Positions 7,477 through 17,144 of a stretch of DNA of 35,758 bases are shown here, piece by piece. The DNA comes from Paenibacillus sp. MZ04-78.2 (GTDB lineage Bacteria > Bacillota > Bacilli > Paenibacillales > NBRC-103111): the NCBI RefSeq assembly GCF_024213375.1, contig NZ_JANAVJ010000014.1, positions 1-35,758 on the forward strand. The letters run 5' to 3'. The stretch's first letter is position 1; each line of letters begins with the position of its first letter. The notes under the pieces were generated by a model. The model was not told where the DNA came from. It did no database searches and saw only the letters and a list, made by a program, of their open reading frames with translations. The translations under genes and the position numbers were made by a program.

Positions 7477-10400
7477 TTATTCCACCTTTATTTGTCGCAT
7501 CCCGTAGTAAGGCAAATTGCGCGTATCGCGGTAAATATCGAAGGCAATTTGCTGATTCCCTTTTTGATCCCGGACAATCACTTTCCAGTAGTACTCCCCC
7601 GGTTGTAAAGCGTCAAGCTTCACCGTAGTTTCCTTCATATTTTTTTGCTGCGCTACGATTTGGGTAAACAACGGATCTTTGGCTAGCGTCCAGTCATAGA
7701 CCAGATCGTCTCCCTGCAGATCGAAGGACTGATCCCAGACGAACACCGTTTTTCCGTTTTCGCGTTGCAGATCCCCGAGATAGAACGGCTTCGGCTTCTC
7801 CAAATCCTCGTTGAACCGCTGCAGTGAATGCGCCGGAACCTCAGCGATTCTGTCAAATTCCTGGTCCAGTTGATCGGCCTTGACGGGCAAGAACCGAATA
7901 TCCGGATCGCTCTTCAAGAAGGGCTCGACGGTGCCCCTGTACGCATCCACACGCTTCGTTACCGATTCTTTATTGATCGACTGATACAGCTCGTCGATTT
8001 TTTTCTTCAACTTCTGGACATTCTCCTCGCTGCGGAAGAAGCGGTTGTGAAGAACGCTGCCCCAATAGTTGCTGATCCCGTTCTGATAATCGCTAATGCT
8101 CCGCAAGCCCCGTTGCAGCTCCCAGCCACCGTCGTAATCCCAAGGAATGAAATACCATTTGTCGGAGTTCAAAGGCGAATACAGCAAAAAGTTTTGCGCG
8201 TCCGTGTCCATGTTATCCATCAGAATGTTGCTGGCCAGCCAGGTCAAATAGTTGTCCAGATCAAAATGCTTCTCCATGACCTCGTTGATCGGAATCGCCA
8301 TGTTGTTGACATCGTTCAGCATCATCAGCAGCTTGTCATGATCCTCGCGGCCCTTGATTTCGAGCTGCTTTTCGAAAGCCTGCTTGTCGTACTTCGGATC
8401 GGACTGCGACCGCAGCGTCTCGGGATAGCGGAAAAATTCAAACATGACCGCCTTGTACAATTGCCCGTTCGGATCGAGCCAGTGGTTCTTCAAGAACATT
8501 TCGTTCGGGTGCTCGATTTGGGTGAACAGCCCGTAATCCTCGTAAGGCGCATTCGCGTTGCCCCCTCCGGACAAATCCTTGACATACAGATGAACAAACT
8601 GCGTTCGAAGGCTTGCCATATGCGGAAGCGTCTCAAAAATGTCGAAGCTCAGCTTGTTGCGGATACGAGCCGAATCGTAATAATGCTTGTTCAGATCGAT
8701 CGTTCGTTGGTCGCGCCACAGTCCCGCCTGATTATTGAGACGGATTTTGTATGACCGCTGCGGCGAATACCGTGTCGTATTGCCGCGCAAGCTTACTTTT
8801 GCGTTCGTTTCCGTCACGCCGTAGCCAAACAGGCCGGATTGGGGACCGCTGCCGTCGGCGGCGCCTTCCTGCAAGATGACCTTCAGATCGCCTTCCTCCA
8901 TCCAGTTTCTGATCCGGTTAAGGGAATACCAGGACAGCTCCCGTTCGTTCTTATCCGGCAATACGGTCATGTACAAAGCGGCGACGGAAGTATCGTTATC
9001 CCGTTCATAGAGACGTTTGTCCTCGGCCAATCCTTTGGCCGTAAGCGGCGAACCGGGTACGGCGGATTCGGCGACGGGAACCTGCTCGGCCGGGACCGGA
9101 CTCGCGGGAGCTTCATTCGAACACGCGCCAAGCAAGAGGCCCACCCCCAGCAGGAGCAAAGACGAGGCTGCCATTTTCCCCGGACGGCGGCGCCAGAACG
9201 GAGCTTTTCGCGGAGTGGCAAGAGGCTGGGCGCAAAAGGTGTAATATTCAATGTTACCGACGTAATGCACCAAGCGCCACAGCGCGGCGGCCAGCGTCAG
9301 GAATGCGGCAACGAACAAGCCGATGCCGTGGTAGTTGGCGGCCATCGTCCAGTAGGTCAGGTTAACATTAAGAAAAACAAACAGGCTGCTGATCACAAGC
9401 ACACCCTTCCGATCATCAAAGTATAACAAGATAAGCATGATAATGAAGGCGATAATAAATAAAAAGTACCCGAGCACGAGCATGACATACGCGTCGAGCT
9501 GCTCCATCGAAAAGCCGATTGCAGGAAGCAGCTTCAGACCGAGAGCAAGCGAAAGGACGGTAAAAAGCAGCTGCACTTCCATCATAAAGCTGATTTCCCG
9601 GGTCAGGGTACGCTGCATCTCCTCCTTGGCGCGAGCAATGTCCAGAAGGGTCCCTTCGTTCAAAATGTTGCTGTAGTAATCACGGAACTTCTCATAGAAG
9701 GCCGTTTCTACAGACACGACGAAGGTGATCAGCGTCGGCGTCACGGTCAAGTAAGCATAAAATACCGGCGGGTCGAAGAAAGTAGAGACGGCAAATTGCT
9801 CCGCGACCCGTCCGCCTGCCGGACCGAACCAATACACAAAGCTGTGAATATAGACGCCGGAGTAGAACAACGTACCGATAAAGAACAATGCGGGATATTT
9901 GCGCAAGTAAGAAAGGAAATCAAAATACAAGCGGCTCTCCTTTGCCGGCAGCGTTTGTTCGAGATGCCGCCCCGTAAGCAGCACGATAACTAAAAAACCG
10001 GCGGCCAGCATCGTCAGGGCTGCCGTCGCATCCTGAAACGGAGTATACTTTAACACCAGCCAGGCCCCTGCCAACGCGACACCGATGCCGAAGCAGTAGT
10101 TGCGGACAATCCGTTTGAAATCTTTAACCGCGCTTAACAGAACCCCTTGAAAGGAAAGGATGATGAGTTCGGCAAAAAAGAGGTACGCCGCCGCTTTATA
10201 CCCGAACCCGGCCGGTACGCCCCGCAAAAACAGCCAGGCGCAAACCATGCCGACCGGCAAGGAGACGGCCATAGCTCCATAATAAGAAGAAAGCAAATAT
10301 TCGTACTGCTTCATATACATCTTGTCGGCAATAAACCGGGTCAAGATCATCGACAAGCCGCCCGTAAGCAGCGTAGAAAAGATAAAACCATAGACGATCG

Positions 10401-10593
10401 TCGCCTGAAACAGCTCCCGTTCCAAAAAGGACACGCCATACCACGACATGAACTGCTGCATGAAGAGGAGCATGAAGAGGCACAAAATCATCGGCCCGAT
10501 GGTGGTCAAGGACGAATAGGCATACGCCTTGACGCTGTGCAGCAAGCCTGCTTGGCGGAACAGTTTTTTTAGTTCGAACCCGATACCGGCCAT
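7477..10593 (-). CDS. pelG: PelG exopolysaccharide transporter fused to a CotH-type kinase-like domain
   Basis: Residues 1 to about 460 are PelG, a multi-helix membrane protein of the MOP flippase type: it begins MAGIGFELKKLF as PelG proteins do and has about twelve hydrophobic helices. A basic linker (FWRRRPGK, before residue 474) leads to one more hydrophobic segment, SLLLLGVGLLLGACS (477-492), which resembles a lipoprotein lipobox ending at Cys491. The rest is CotH-like: VSLRGNTTRYSPQRSYKIRL, then LMDNMDTDAQNFLLY and WYFIPWDYDGGW, the residues that mark CotH kinases, and a C-terminal fibronectin-III-like part (GEYYWKVIVRDQKG). The frame is open over all 1038 codons. The internal ATG at 9174 has only a poor ribosome site, so a true fusion is more likely than two genes. 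I infer that the CotH part faces outward. AGGAGG precedes ATG 10593, which lies within the end of pelF (25-bp overlap). Confidence 0.9.
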   Translation of the reverse strand: MAGIGFELKKLFRQAGLLHSVKAYAYSSLTTIGPMILCLFMLLFMQQFMSWYGVSFLERELFQATIVYGFIFSTLLTGGLSMILTRFIADKMYMKQYEYLLSSYYGAMAVSLPVGMVCAWLFLRGVPAGFGYKAAAYLFFAELIILSFQGVLLSAVKDFKRIVRNYCFGIGVALAGAWLVLKYTPFQDATAALTMLAAGFLVIVLLTGRHLEQTLPAKESRLYFDFLSYLRKYPALFFIGTLFYSGVYIHSFVYWFGPAGGRVAEQFAVSTFFDPPVFYAYLTVTPTLITFVVSVETAFYEKFRDYYSNILNEGTLLDIARAKEEMQRTLTREISFMMEVQLLFTVLSLALGLKLLPAIGFSMEQLDAYVMLVLGYFLFIIAFIIMLILLYFDDRKGVLVISSLFVFLNVNLTYWTMAANYHGIGLFVAAFLTLAAALWRLVHYVGNIEYYTFCAQPLATPRKAPFWRRRPGKMAASSLLLLGVGLLLGACSNEAPASPVPAEQVPVAESAVPGSPLTAKGLAEDKRLYERDNDTSVAALYMTVLPDKNERELSWYSLNRIRNWMEEGDLKVILQEGAADGSGPQSGLFGYGVTETNAKVSLRGNTTRYSPQRSYKIRLNNQAGLWRDQRTIDLNKHYYDSARIRNKLSFDIFETLPHMASLRTQFVHLYVKDLSGGGNANAPYEDYGLFTQIEHPNEMFLKNHWLDPNGQLYKAVMFEFFRYPETLRSQSDPKYDKQAFEKQLEIKGREDHDKLLMMLNDVNNMAIPINEVMEKHFDLDNYLTWLASNILMDNMDTDAQNFLLYSPLNSDKWYFIPWDYDGGWELQRGLRSISDYQNGISNYWGSVLHNRFFRSEENVQKLKKKIDELYQSINKESVTKRVDAYRGTVEPFLKSDPDIRFLPVKADQLDQEFDRIAEVPAHSLQRFNEDLEKPKPFYLGDLQRENGKTVFVWDQSFDLQGDDLVYDWTLAKDPLFTQIVAQQKNMKETTVKLDALQPGEYYWKVIVRDQKGNQQIAFDIYRDTRNLPYYGMRQIKVE

Positions 10594-12014
10594 GTCCGTT
10601 CCTCCTTGTAGGATGAATAAAGCTGCCGGTAGCGTTGAATAAAGACTTCGTGCGTATAATGTCTGCGCACCCGCTCCAACCCGTTTCGGCCCATATCTTC
10701 CCGCAGCTTGCGGCTATTGCACAGCTTAATAATGGCAGACGCCATGTGGTCGTAATGCATGACCGGCACCACCGCGCCCGCAGGACCGATGCCGTCATCC
10801 AGCCCGTGCAGCAATTCGCGGCAGCTGCCGACGTCCGTCGTCACACACGGCTTGGCGCAGGCCATCGATTCGAGCACAGCCAGAGGCATTCCTTCGCTTA
10901 TGCTCGACAGGAGCACGATATCCATCCGGCCCAAGTAGTCTTTAATTCGCACTTCGCCGGTAAACGTCACGTCCTTGATCTGCAGCGATTCGACAAGCAG
11001 CAAGCATTCCTCGTAGTACTCCTGGTCCTCTTCTGCGGGCCCCATAATATACAGCTCGGCTTCCGGCACCTCCCGCTTCACCAGGGCAAAGCTTTGAAGC
11101 ATGGTCTTAATGTCTTTTATCGGCACCACGCGTACGATAGCTCCCAGACGGATTTTCGATTCGTCGACGTCCGGGTTCTGAACGATGCCGGCATAGTCGT
11201 GAACTTTCACCCCGTTGGGAACAATGCTGATCTTGTCCGGCTTGCAGCCGAGCTCCATCTGAATCTCCCGGTTCCGGTTGAACAACGTAATGACCTGATC
11301 CGCATAATCGTAGGGACAACGGGAGAGCCGGTAAAAATATTCAATCCACAAATCTTTGAAATAGCCCTTCACCCAATCGGCCTTAATGATTTCTTCTTCC
11401 CGTTCGCGGGAATAAATGCCGTGCTCGGTCAGTACATACGGCTTCCCGTACAGATGCTTGGCCAGCGATCCGATGACGCCTGCGTAGCCGGTCGCCACGC
11501 TGTGATACAAGTCTGCTTTCGGGATGTCATGACGGATGGACAAAAAGAGCGGAAGAATCATGGAACGTACGGTCCAGAACATTTCCGTGAACGGAATTTG
11601 CGCATATTTTTCCCGGCACAGGTTTACCAAAATATCGAAGAAATCTTTGCTCATCAAAAAATCGGCGGCATTACGCAATTTTTTGCTGCGGAGCAGGTCG
11701 AACAGTCCGCCCCACTCCAAGTCTTTCTTGCCGCCAAGCAGTGAATACAGCGCCTCTTTCTGCGGGTCGGTCAACCGGTAGCGGTGCCCCCACTCCCCCG
11801 CTTCCCGCAAGTAATCATCCAGGAAAATCTCTTTCACTTCCACCACGTTGGGCGGCAGCTTGTATTTGAATTGACCGCGCTGCTTCTCCTCCGCCCCGAT
11901 CGCAAGGATCACAAACTCAAATTCGGGCAGGTCTGTGGTCAAGGAATGAATCCAGCTGGAAACTCCTCCGGTAATGTAAGGATATGAGCCTTCGGCAATG
12001 ATGCAGATACGCAT
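10569..12014 (-). CDS. pelF: Pel polysaccharide glycosyltransferase PelF (GT4)
   Basis: Cytosolic GT-B glycosyltransferase that polymerises the Pel backbone from UDP-linked amino sugars. The 481-residue protein begins MRICIIAEGSYPYITGGVSSW, the donor-fold loop typical of PelF, and has ADLYHSVATGYAGVIG, YVLTEHGIYSREREEE and the EX7E catalytic motif in ISEGMPLAVLESMACAKP. Length and motif order match PelF. Two bases separate it from the upstream deacetylase gene, and it overlaps pelG downstream, so the genes are translated as a unit. Confidence 0.95.
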   Translation of the reverse strand: MRICIIAEGSYPYITGGVSSWIHSLTTDLPEFEFVILAIGAEEKQRGQFKYKLPPNVVEVKEIFLDDYLREAGEWGHRYRLTDPQKEALYSLLGGKKDLEWGGLFDLLRSKKLRNAADFLMSKDFFDILVNLCREKYAQIPFTEMFWTVRSMILPLFLSIRHDIPKADLYHSVATGYAGVIGSLAKHLYGKPYVLTEHGIYSREREEEIIKADWVKGYFKDLWIEYFYRLSRCPYDYADQVITLFNRNREIQMELGCKPDKISIVPNGVKVHDYAGIVQNPDVDESKIRLGAIVRVVPIKDIKTMLQSFALVKREVPEAELYIMGPAEEDQEYYEECLLLVESLQIKDVTFTGEVRIKDYLGRMDIVLLSSISEGMPLAVLESMACAKPCVTTDVGSCRELLHGLDDGIGPAGAVVPVMHYDHMASAIIKLCNSRKLREDMGRNGLERVRRHYTHEVFIQRYRQLYSSYKEERTWPVSGSN

Positions 12015-12016
12015 GT

Positions 12017-13852
12017 TTACTCACCCAATTCGATCTCAAAGTTTGCTTTTCCAGCGGTAACCAAGTAGGTTCCGTCGTCGATTTTTCTCACCGCGCAGCC
12101 CGTCAGCTTGCCTATTTTCTTGTCCGTCCGGAGCACGAAGTAGGCTTTGCCCTGGAAAGGCGCAATCTGGCCCCGCAGCCGGTTTCCTTCCCGGCTCCAG
12201 GCGACATCGCTTGCCAGCACTTGCTTCATATCGACCGCCGCCTCCGTGGAGGTCATCGAACGGAGCCACGGATGCGTCCGCTTCACCCTCGCAAGTATAC
12301 TGCTGTACTGTTCATACATCTCTTCCCAGGAATGGTTGCGTTTGCGCTCCGGGTCCAACAAATCATCCGGGTGAATAAAGTGCGAAAAAATACCGAGCGC
12401 CGTTATCGTGTTGGCTTCCGCCCAGCGCTCGAACGGCTGATTGAAATAACCCGAAGTGACCCGCGGCATCTCCAAGATCCCGTCCTGAGCCATTTCAAAT
12501 TCCTGAACATAGGCGATACCGGACGCATCTTCACCGTAAAGAGACGATATGACGGCGATGGAAGGCCAGCCCTGCTTCAACGCTTCCCGTCCTTCCGGGC
12601 TAAGCACGTTGGAGGGCGGCACATAAGACAGCATCTTATATTTCGGAAACGCTGCGCCCATAAACCGGACCGCTTCGGCAATGGAATCGGCCATATGGCC
12701 GATGCTTTTCCACGGCTTGTAGTTGAATTCCTGGCTGAGCGTCAGCGATTGATGATTGTAGCCGTGCAAGCCGATTTCGCCTCCGCTTTTAATCACTTCG
12801 CGCCCGTAGGAGATCAGACCGTTGGAATCGGCGTCGATCGGATATTCGAACGGCGGATCAATCTGATCGTGATACGACTCGATCAGCACCGCCGTATATT
12901 TGATATCGTTCTGTTTCGCCGCTTTCAGCATGTCCGGCCACCAAATTTGCTTGTAAAAGGTAGGGATGTCCCGGCGGTAATCGCGATAGATTTCGGCATA
13001 GATTTCGGTATCCTTTCTCTGCGAAATCGGCGCCGGAAAATCGTCGATGTACATAATTTTCGAGTTGAACACCGGATAGATGAAATCCGGCTCCAATAAA
13101 CTGATGGCGCCGGCCAGCATGCCCCGGTTGATTTTCTCCTGGAGCATCGCTCCATTAAACGTCATAAATTTCCCCTGTCCGTAGGCGAAGTCCCACAGCA
13201 GCGGCACGCCTTCGGCGGTTTTGGCCAACACCCGGCTCTTTTCATCAAGCTCGACGGTCAGCGTCGGATTCGTAATGAAGAAATCGTCGAGGGTCAGTCC
13301 CGCTTCTCCTATTAAAACATTGGAGGTCAGTTGAATGCCGTCGGAATCCTTAAACTCCCCTATGGCCAAAATGCCCATCTTGCGGTATAAGCGGTACAAG
13401 GTATCGTCCAATTCGGGGCGTACGGCAAAAAAAGCATATCCCCCTTGCTCTACATAGCGGGCCAGCACATCCGGATCACCCACCAGCTTGAGCTGTTCGA
13501 TAGAGAGGACGACCGCAGCGCAGTTATCCGGCCGGAACGTCTCCCCGCTTCGCACATCGAACGATTGAACCGGCTTTTTCATATACTTCAACGTACGTTC
13601 GGCGTTGTTTTTTACCTTCACGCTGTACTCTTCCGTACTGTCGAAGACGAGGCAATAGGGCCGTACGGAAGTCTTGGTCAACGTATTCTCGGAGGCAGCG
13701 GCAGCCGCGCGTTTCGCGCTTTCCGCCAGAACCTCATTATGGCTGAATTGCAGAACGTACTGGGAACGGGCGATCTGGATAACGGCAGCCATGAGCAACA
13801 CACTCAGGATAATGATATACACATTGCGGTGCAGTCTGAACTTGGGACTCAT
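12017..13852 (-). CDS. pelA: PelA-type polysaccharide deacetylase (DUF2194 family), membrane anchored
   Basis: Expected to remove acetyl groups from the Pel polymer outside the membrane. The 611-residue protein has one N-terminal helix (residues ~11-28), a Rossmann-like region to about 250, then a deacetylase barrel: YIDDFPAP (268-275, catalytic/metal aspartates), HGYNH (363-367, metal histidines), the SYVPPSNVLS loop and IFSHFIHPDD near 500. A small beta domain closes the protein. Unlike Pseudomonas PelA it has no glycoside hydrolase domain, in line with the Gram-positive PelA-DA form. GAAGGAG precedes ATG 13852, and the gene begins 1 base after pelE. Confidence 0.87.
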   Translation of the reverse strand: MSPKFRLHRNVYIIILSVLLMAAVIQIARSQYVLQFSHNEVLAESAKRAAAAASENTLTKTSVRPYCLVFDSTEEYSVKVKNNAERTLKYMKKPVQSFDVRSGETFRPDNCAAVVLSIEQLKLVGDPDVLARYVEQGGYAFFAVRPELDDTLYRLYRKMGILAIGEFKDSDGIQLTSNVLIGEAGLTLDDFFITNPTLTVELDEKSRVLAKTAEGVPLLWDFAYGQGKFMTFNGAMLQEKINRGMLAGAISLLEPDFIYPVFNSKIMYIDDFPAPISQRKDTEIYAEIYRDYRRDIPTFYKQIWWPDMLKAAKQNDIKYTAVLIESYHDQIDPPFEYPIDADSNGLISYGREVIKSGGEIGLHGYNHQSLTLSQEFNYKPWKSIGHMADSIAEAVRFMGAAFPKYKMLSYVPPSNVLSPEGREALKQGWPSIAVISSLYGEDASGIAYVQEFEMAQDGILEMPRVTSGYFNQPFERWAEANTITALGIFSHFIHPDDLLDPERKRNHSWEEMYEQYSSILARVKRTHPWLRSMTSTEAAVDMKQVLASDVAWSREGNRLRGQIAPFQGKAYFVLRTDKKIGKLTGCAVRKIDDGTYLVTAGKANFEIELGE

Positions 13853-13853
13853 T

Positions 13854-14750
13854 TTACGCTCCTTCCGACCAAAATCTCACCATGGTGATTCCTTGATTCG
13901 ACAAGCGGATCGAGGATTGCTTCAACGCTTCAAGCGTCCTCTTCAATTGTTCGGAGGAACCTACGGAAAAATAGACCTTCATCAATGCCAGATATGCCTC
14001 TTCATGGAGTGGGAATTGTTCGAGATATTGTCGGGCCGTGTGCTCCGCTGCGGGATAATCGTTCAGCTCCAGTTCGGCATTGAGCTTCTCGACGTAGGCG
14101 CCTGCGGATGCGGGCTCAAGCTTGATTAAACGATCCAATACCGATATGTACGTGCGAATATGCATCGTCAAGGTTCGTTCATCAAGAAAACCGCTGCGCA
14201 TAAATCCCCGGAGGACATCGGCATAGGAGCGCAGCAGATACGGATCGTTCTTGTTTTCCTCGTATTTGACCGAAAGCTCCTGCATCGTCAGCATCAGCTT
14301 TCGTTTGACTTCCACAATCGCGCTGACAGCATAATGGGATGTTTCCGTATCTTCGTTGCTGACCGCCATCCGCAGCACCTCAAGGTACTGCAAGGAATCC
14401 TGCTTCAGCAAATCGATGACCACCTTCCGTCTGGTCGTCAGATCGTTGATGAGCAGCGCTTCCTCCAGCGGCACCACATTCATTTCCTTCTCCATTTCCA
14501 GCCTGCGAAGCACGCTGCCAGTCAGGCTCGTATCCTCTTGCACAATGAGATTCAGCTCAGCAAACGATCCGGTCGCGTCATCCGATGCGCCCGATCGCTT
14601 CGCCCATAACGCCGGCACCCAAAAGCCGATGATCGGCAAGCTCGCCGCAAGGCTGAAACGAATCCACCATTCGCGCCTGTCCTTTCCGTACCGGATGCCG
14701 AGGATCGTACCGCTAATGACGACGTACAGCAGCCATATCCACTCAAACAT
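13854..14750 (-). CDS. pelE: PelE-like membrane protein with TPR-type repeats
   Basis: The 298-residue protein has two N-terminal transmembrane helices (MFEWIWLLYVVISGTILGI; FSLAASLPIIGFWVPALWA) followed by an all-helical region with tetratricopeptide-like pairs (KLNAELELNDYPAAEHTARQYLEQFPLHEEAYLALMKVY). This architecture and its position between PelD and the deacetylase match PelE, which holds PelD and PelF together at the membrane. Sequence identity in this family is low, so the call rests on layout and context. It lies 4 bases after pelD. Confidence 0.8.
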   Translation of the reverse strand: MFEWIWLLYVVISGTILGIRYGKDRREWWIRFSLAASLPIIGFWVPALWAKRSGASDDATGSFAELNLIVQEDTSLTGSVLRRLEMEKEMNVVPLEEALLINDLTTRRKVVIDLLKQDSLQYLEVLRMAVSNEDTETSHYAVSAIVEVKRKLMLTMQELSVKYEENKNDPYLLRSYADVLRGFMRSGFLDERTLTMHIRTYISVLDRLIKLEPASAGAYVEKLNAELELNDYPAAEHTARQYLEQFPLHEEAYLALMKVYFSVGSSEQLKRTLEALKQSSIRLSNQGITMVRFWSEGA

Positions 14751-14754
14751 AACG

Positions 14755-16929
14755 TTAATCCTCTACCGCGACACGCAACGAAATGCCGGCTTTTTCAAAC
14801 CGCTGCAGAACGAATGCCGCTTCTTCCAAGTTGGAGTTGGTTAGCAGAACGAGCAGCTGCCCGCTTGTCCCCAGACCAATATAGTCGGTTTCCCGAAGCA
14901 ATCGTGCAATTCGGTACGGCAGTTCCCCGGCAGCGGCATCGGCCTTGCCTGCGGTTAACAGCACGAACTCGACGCCATGCTTCGCGCGGGCCGCTTTCTT
15001 GCTGTCCAGAATATCGGAGAACACCTCGGCTTTCAGAACGGGCGTTCCTTCGATAAACCTTTGACCGCTTGTGGCCTCTACATACGAGAGCGCACGGGAC
15101 AACGCGGAGGAAATCAAATCCACAATAACCTTGAACAAGTTCTGGTAGTATAACGTGAAATGCTCGAACTCCATCCTTTGCACGGAAATGACGGCAATCA
15201 CTTCCCCATGGCGGAGCACCGGAGCGGCGAGAAGCGGAGCAGCGATGACCAGCTCTTTATTAATAAACGGCTTTTTGTCATGAAGCACCTGCCGCAAGTA
15301 AGAAGTCTCTTCCACTTTCACCGATTTGGGCGCTTCGAAGCCGCTCGTATGAGACTGAGCCATAAGCCTTAAAAAGCTTTTATCCTTATTGGTCATATAA
15401 ATTGTTACCGTTTGCGACTTCATGATCGATTCAACCACGCTCACCGTGGAGGTAAGAATCTTCTCCGGCTCCAAACTTTCCAGCTCTTTCGTTACCGAAT
15501 ATATTTTCCCGAAGCTGTCGCCGTTGGTCATAATTTGCCGCTGCAGCTCATCCTTAACAAGACGGGTCTCGTTGTAGACTTCGGTCAGAAACGCATACTT
15601 TTCTCCTAAAGCTTCCGTCTGCCGTTCCCTGTCTTGAATGGCGTTGTTTTTGCGCTCGATCGAGTATCCTACCACCAGCCCGACGAACAAGTAAACGGCA
15701 ATATGGAAGAAGAACTCCGTATCGTAAAACAGCGCAATAAACTCGCGTCCGTTATGAAGCTGCTGGTAGACGTACAACGAAACGGATAAGAGAACCGCAA
15801 GGATCGATTGCCGGTTGCCGTAGATCATCCCAAGAATAAGGATATAAATCAGCCGCAAGTCGATAAATCCGTACAGCTCGTCTTCCAGCGTTAAGGTTAA
15901 CCAGGCTGTCAGCGCAAAGGCCAGCCCATTTTCCAAATAAGGCAGCGCTTTTTTGAAAAGAACCGAGACTGCCGAAGGGCTCTCCTCGACCTTCGCGTCA
16001 TCCTTCTCCGCATGCGGCCTTCGATGCAGAAACCATTCGTACGTTTTACGCAGGCCTTCTTCCAAAGCATACTTTGGCGCCCAATCCAAATCCCGCATGA
16101 TTTTCGCATTGTCCAGCACGGAACGGTAAATGTCCCCGGGGCGCTTATCCTTGTAGATGGCGGACGCCGAGCCGTGGACGCCGCGAAGCGCATTGATCAG
16201 GTCGTTGACACTGCTTTCCGTATACGTGGACAAATTGTAAACGCCGGTCAGCGTCGAGAGCGACGAGCGATAAATGGCATCCGCCACATCTTCGACATAA
16301 ATAAAATCCCGCGTCTGACCGCCGTCTCCGTAAATGGACAAGTCCTTCCCTTCGATCAAACCCTCCATAAATAAGGAAATGACTCCGCCTTCTCCGTTGC
16401 TGCCCTGCCGGGGTCCGTATACATTGGAGAAGCGGAAGCACAGCGTTTCAAGCCCGTATAATTCCCCCCACTTCCGGCAATACGTTTCTCCGATCCACTT
16501 GTTGATTCCGTAAGGAGAGATGGGATCGCAAGGCGAAGATTCCTGGAGCGGGATTTGGTCAAGCGCGCCGTAAACGGCTGCGGAAGAAGCGAAAATAAAT
16601 TTGGGAACGCCGTATTTTTGGGCTAGCGATAGCATATTGGACAGGCCGAGTACATTCGATTGGGCGTCGAGCCGCGGGTTCATCATGGAGGTGCCGACGT
16701 CCACTTGAGCTGCCAAATGAACGACGACATCGAATCGGTAGCTGCGGAATATTTCCTCGCAATTGGTATCCTCCACAGACAAGGCAAAGGCTTTGTGTTT
16801 AAAATCGATATTTCGCTTGTCGCCGGTGGACAGATTATCGATAATGGTTACCCCGTATCCTTCCTTGTGAAACCGCTCCGCGACAAAAGAACCAATAAAA
16901 CCGTAACCGCCCGTAATTAATACTTGCAT
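14755..16929 (-). CDS. pelD: NAD-dependent sugar epimerase fused to the cyclic-di-GMP receptor PelD
   Basis: A 724-residue fusion. Residues 1-305 are an extended SDR epimerase: GGYGFIG (7-13) binds NAD, SSAAVYG (115-121) and Y140xxxK144 form the catalytic set, and RPGD (263-266) is typical of UDP-hexose 4-epimerases. It probably interconverts UDP-GlcNAc and UDP-GalNAc, the supply of Pel precursor. After a charged linker come four helices (about 325-425), a coiled stretch, a GAF domain (about 480-615) and a degenerate GGDEF domain (about 630-724). The GGDEF loop is LGTSGQL, so no cyclase activity is expected, but the I-site RETD (679-682) needed by PelD to bind cyclic di-GMP is present. ATG 16929 has GGAGG at 5 bases; the frame upstream to 16968 lacks a ribosome site. 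It is the first gene of the operon. Confidence 0.92.
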   Translation of the reverse strand: MQVLITGGYGFIGSFVAERFHKEGYGVTIIDNLSTGDKRNIDFKHKAFALSVEDTNCEEIFRSYRFDVVVHLAAQVDVGTSMMNPRLDAQSNVLGLSNMLSLAQKYGVPKFIFASSAAVYGALDQIPLQESSPCDPISPYGINKWIGETYCRKWGELYGLETLCFRFSNVYGPRQGSNGEGGVISLFMEGLIEGKDLSIYGDGGQTRDFIYVEDVADAIYRSSLSTLTGVYNLSTYTESSVNDLINALRGVHGSASAIYKDKRPGDIYRSVLDNAKIMRDLDWAPKYALEEGLRKTYEWFLHRRPHAEKDDAKVEESPSAVSVLFKKALPYLENGLAFALTAWLTLTLEDELYGFIDLRLIYILILGMIYGNRQSILAVLLSVSLYVYQQLHNGREFIALFYDTEFFFHIAVYLFVGLVVGYSIERKNNAIQDRERQTEALGEKYAFLTEVYNETRLVKDELQRQIMTNGDSFGKIYSVTKELESLEPEKILTSTVSVVESIMKSQTVTIYMTNKDKSFLRLMAQSHTSGFEAPKSVKVEETSYLRQVLHDKKPFINKELVIAAPLLAAPVLRHGEVIAVISVQRMEFEHFTLYYQNLFKVIVDLISSALSRALSYVEATSGQRFIEGTPVLKAEVFSDILDSKKAARAKHGVEFVLLTAGKADAAAGELPYRIARLLRETDYIGLGTSGQLLVLLTNSNLEEAAFVLQRFEKAGISLRVAVED

Positions 16930-17144
16930 GATTTCCTCCGTTACTGACTTCTCTGCAGCAAAAGTCATTATATCGTAATGGATCTAAACAAAATCTGAAC
17001 AAAGCGCTAGATTAAACATTATATTTTTCGACAATAAAATATATATAACGACATTATTCTATCACACAAATAGGAGTTTTGATCTATTGATTGTAAGATT
17101 TTTTGTGGTTTGATATATTACATGTTGAGCAGGAGGGGATTTGC
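16930..17144. promoter_or_regulatory. Divergent promoter region between the pel operon and the DUF4832 gene
   Basis: A 215-bp AT-rich spacer. For the plus-strand gene, TTGTAA (17091-17096) and TATATT (17114-17119) are 17 bases apart, with AGGAGGGG before the start. For the pel operon two TATAAT boxes are present on the minus strand (16972-16967 and 17023-17018), but neither has a convincing -35, so an activator or alternative sigma factor is possible. No cyclic-di-GMP riboswitch was recognised here. Confidence 0.45.

Noticed and set aside
9000..9174. A separate cotH lipoprotein gene starting at ATG 9174
   Set aside because: The signal-like segment and lipobox fit, but the frame is continuous with pelG, there is no stop before it, and only GGGG three bases from the ATG could act as a ribosome site. 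A fusion is simpler, though cleavage at Cys491 is possible.
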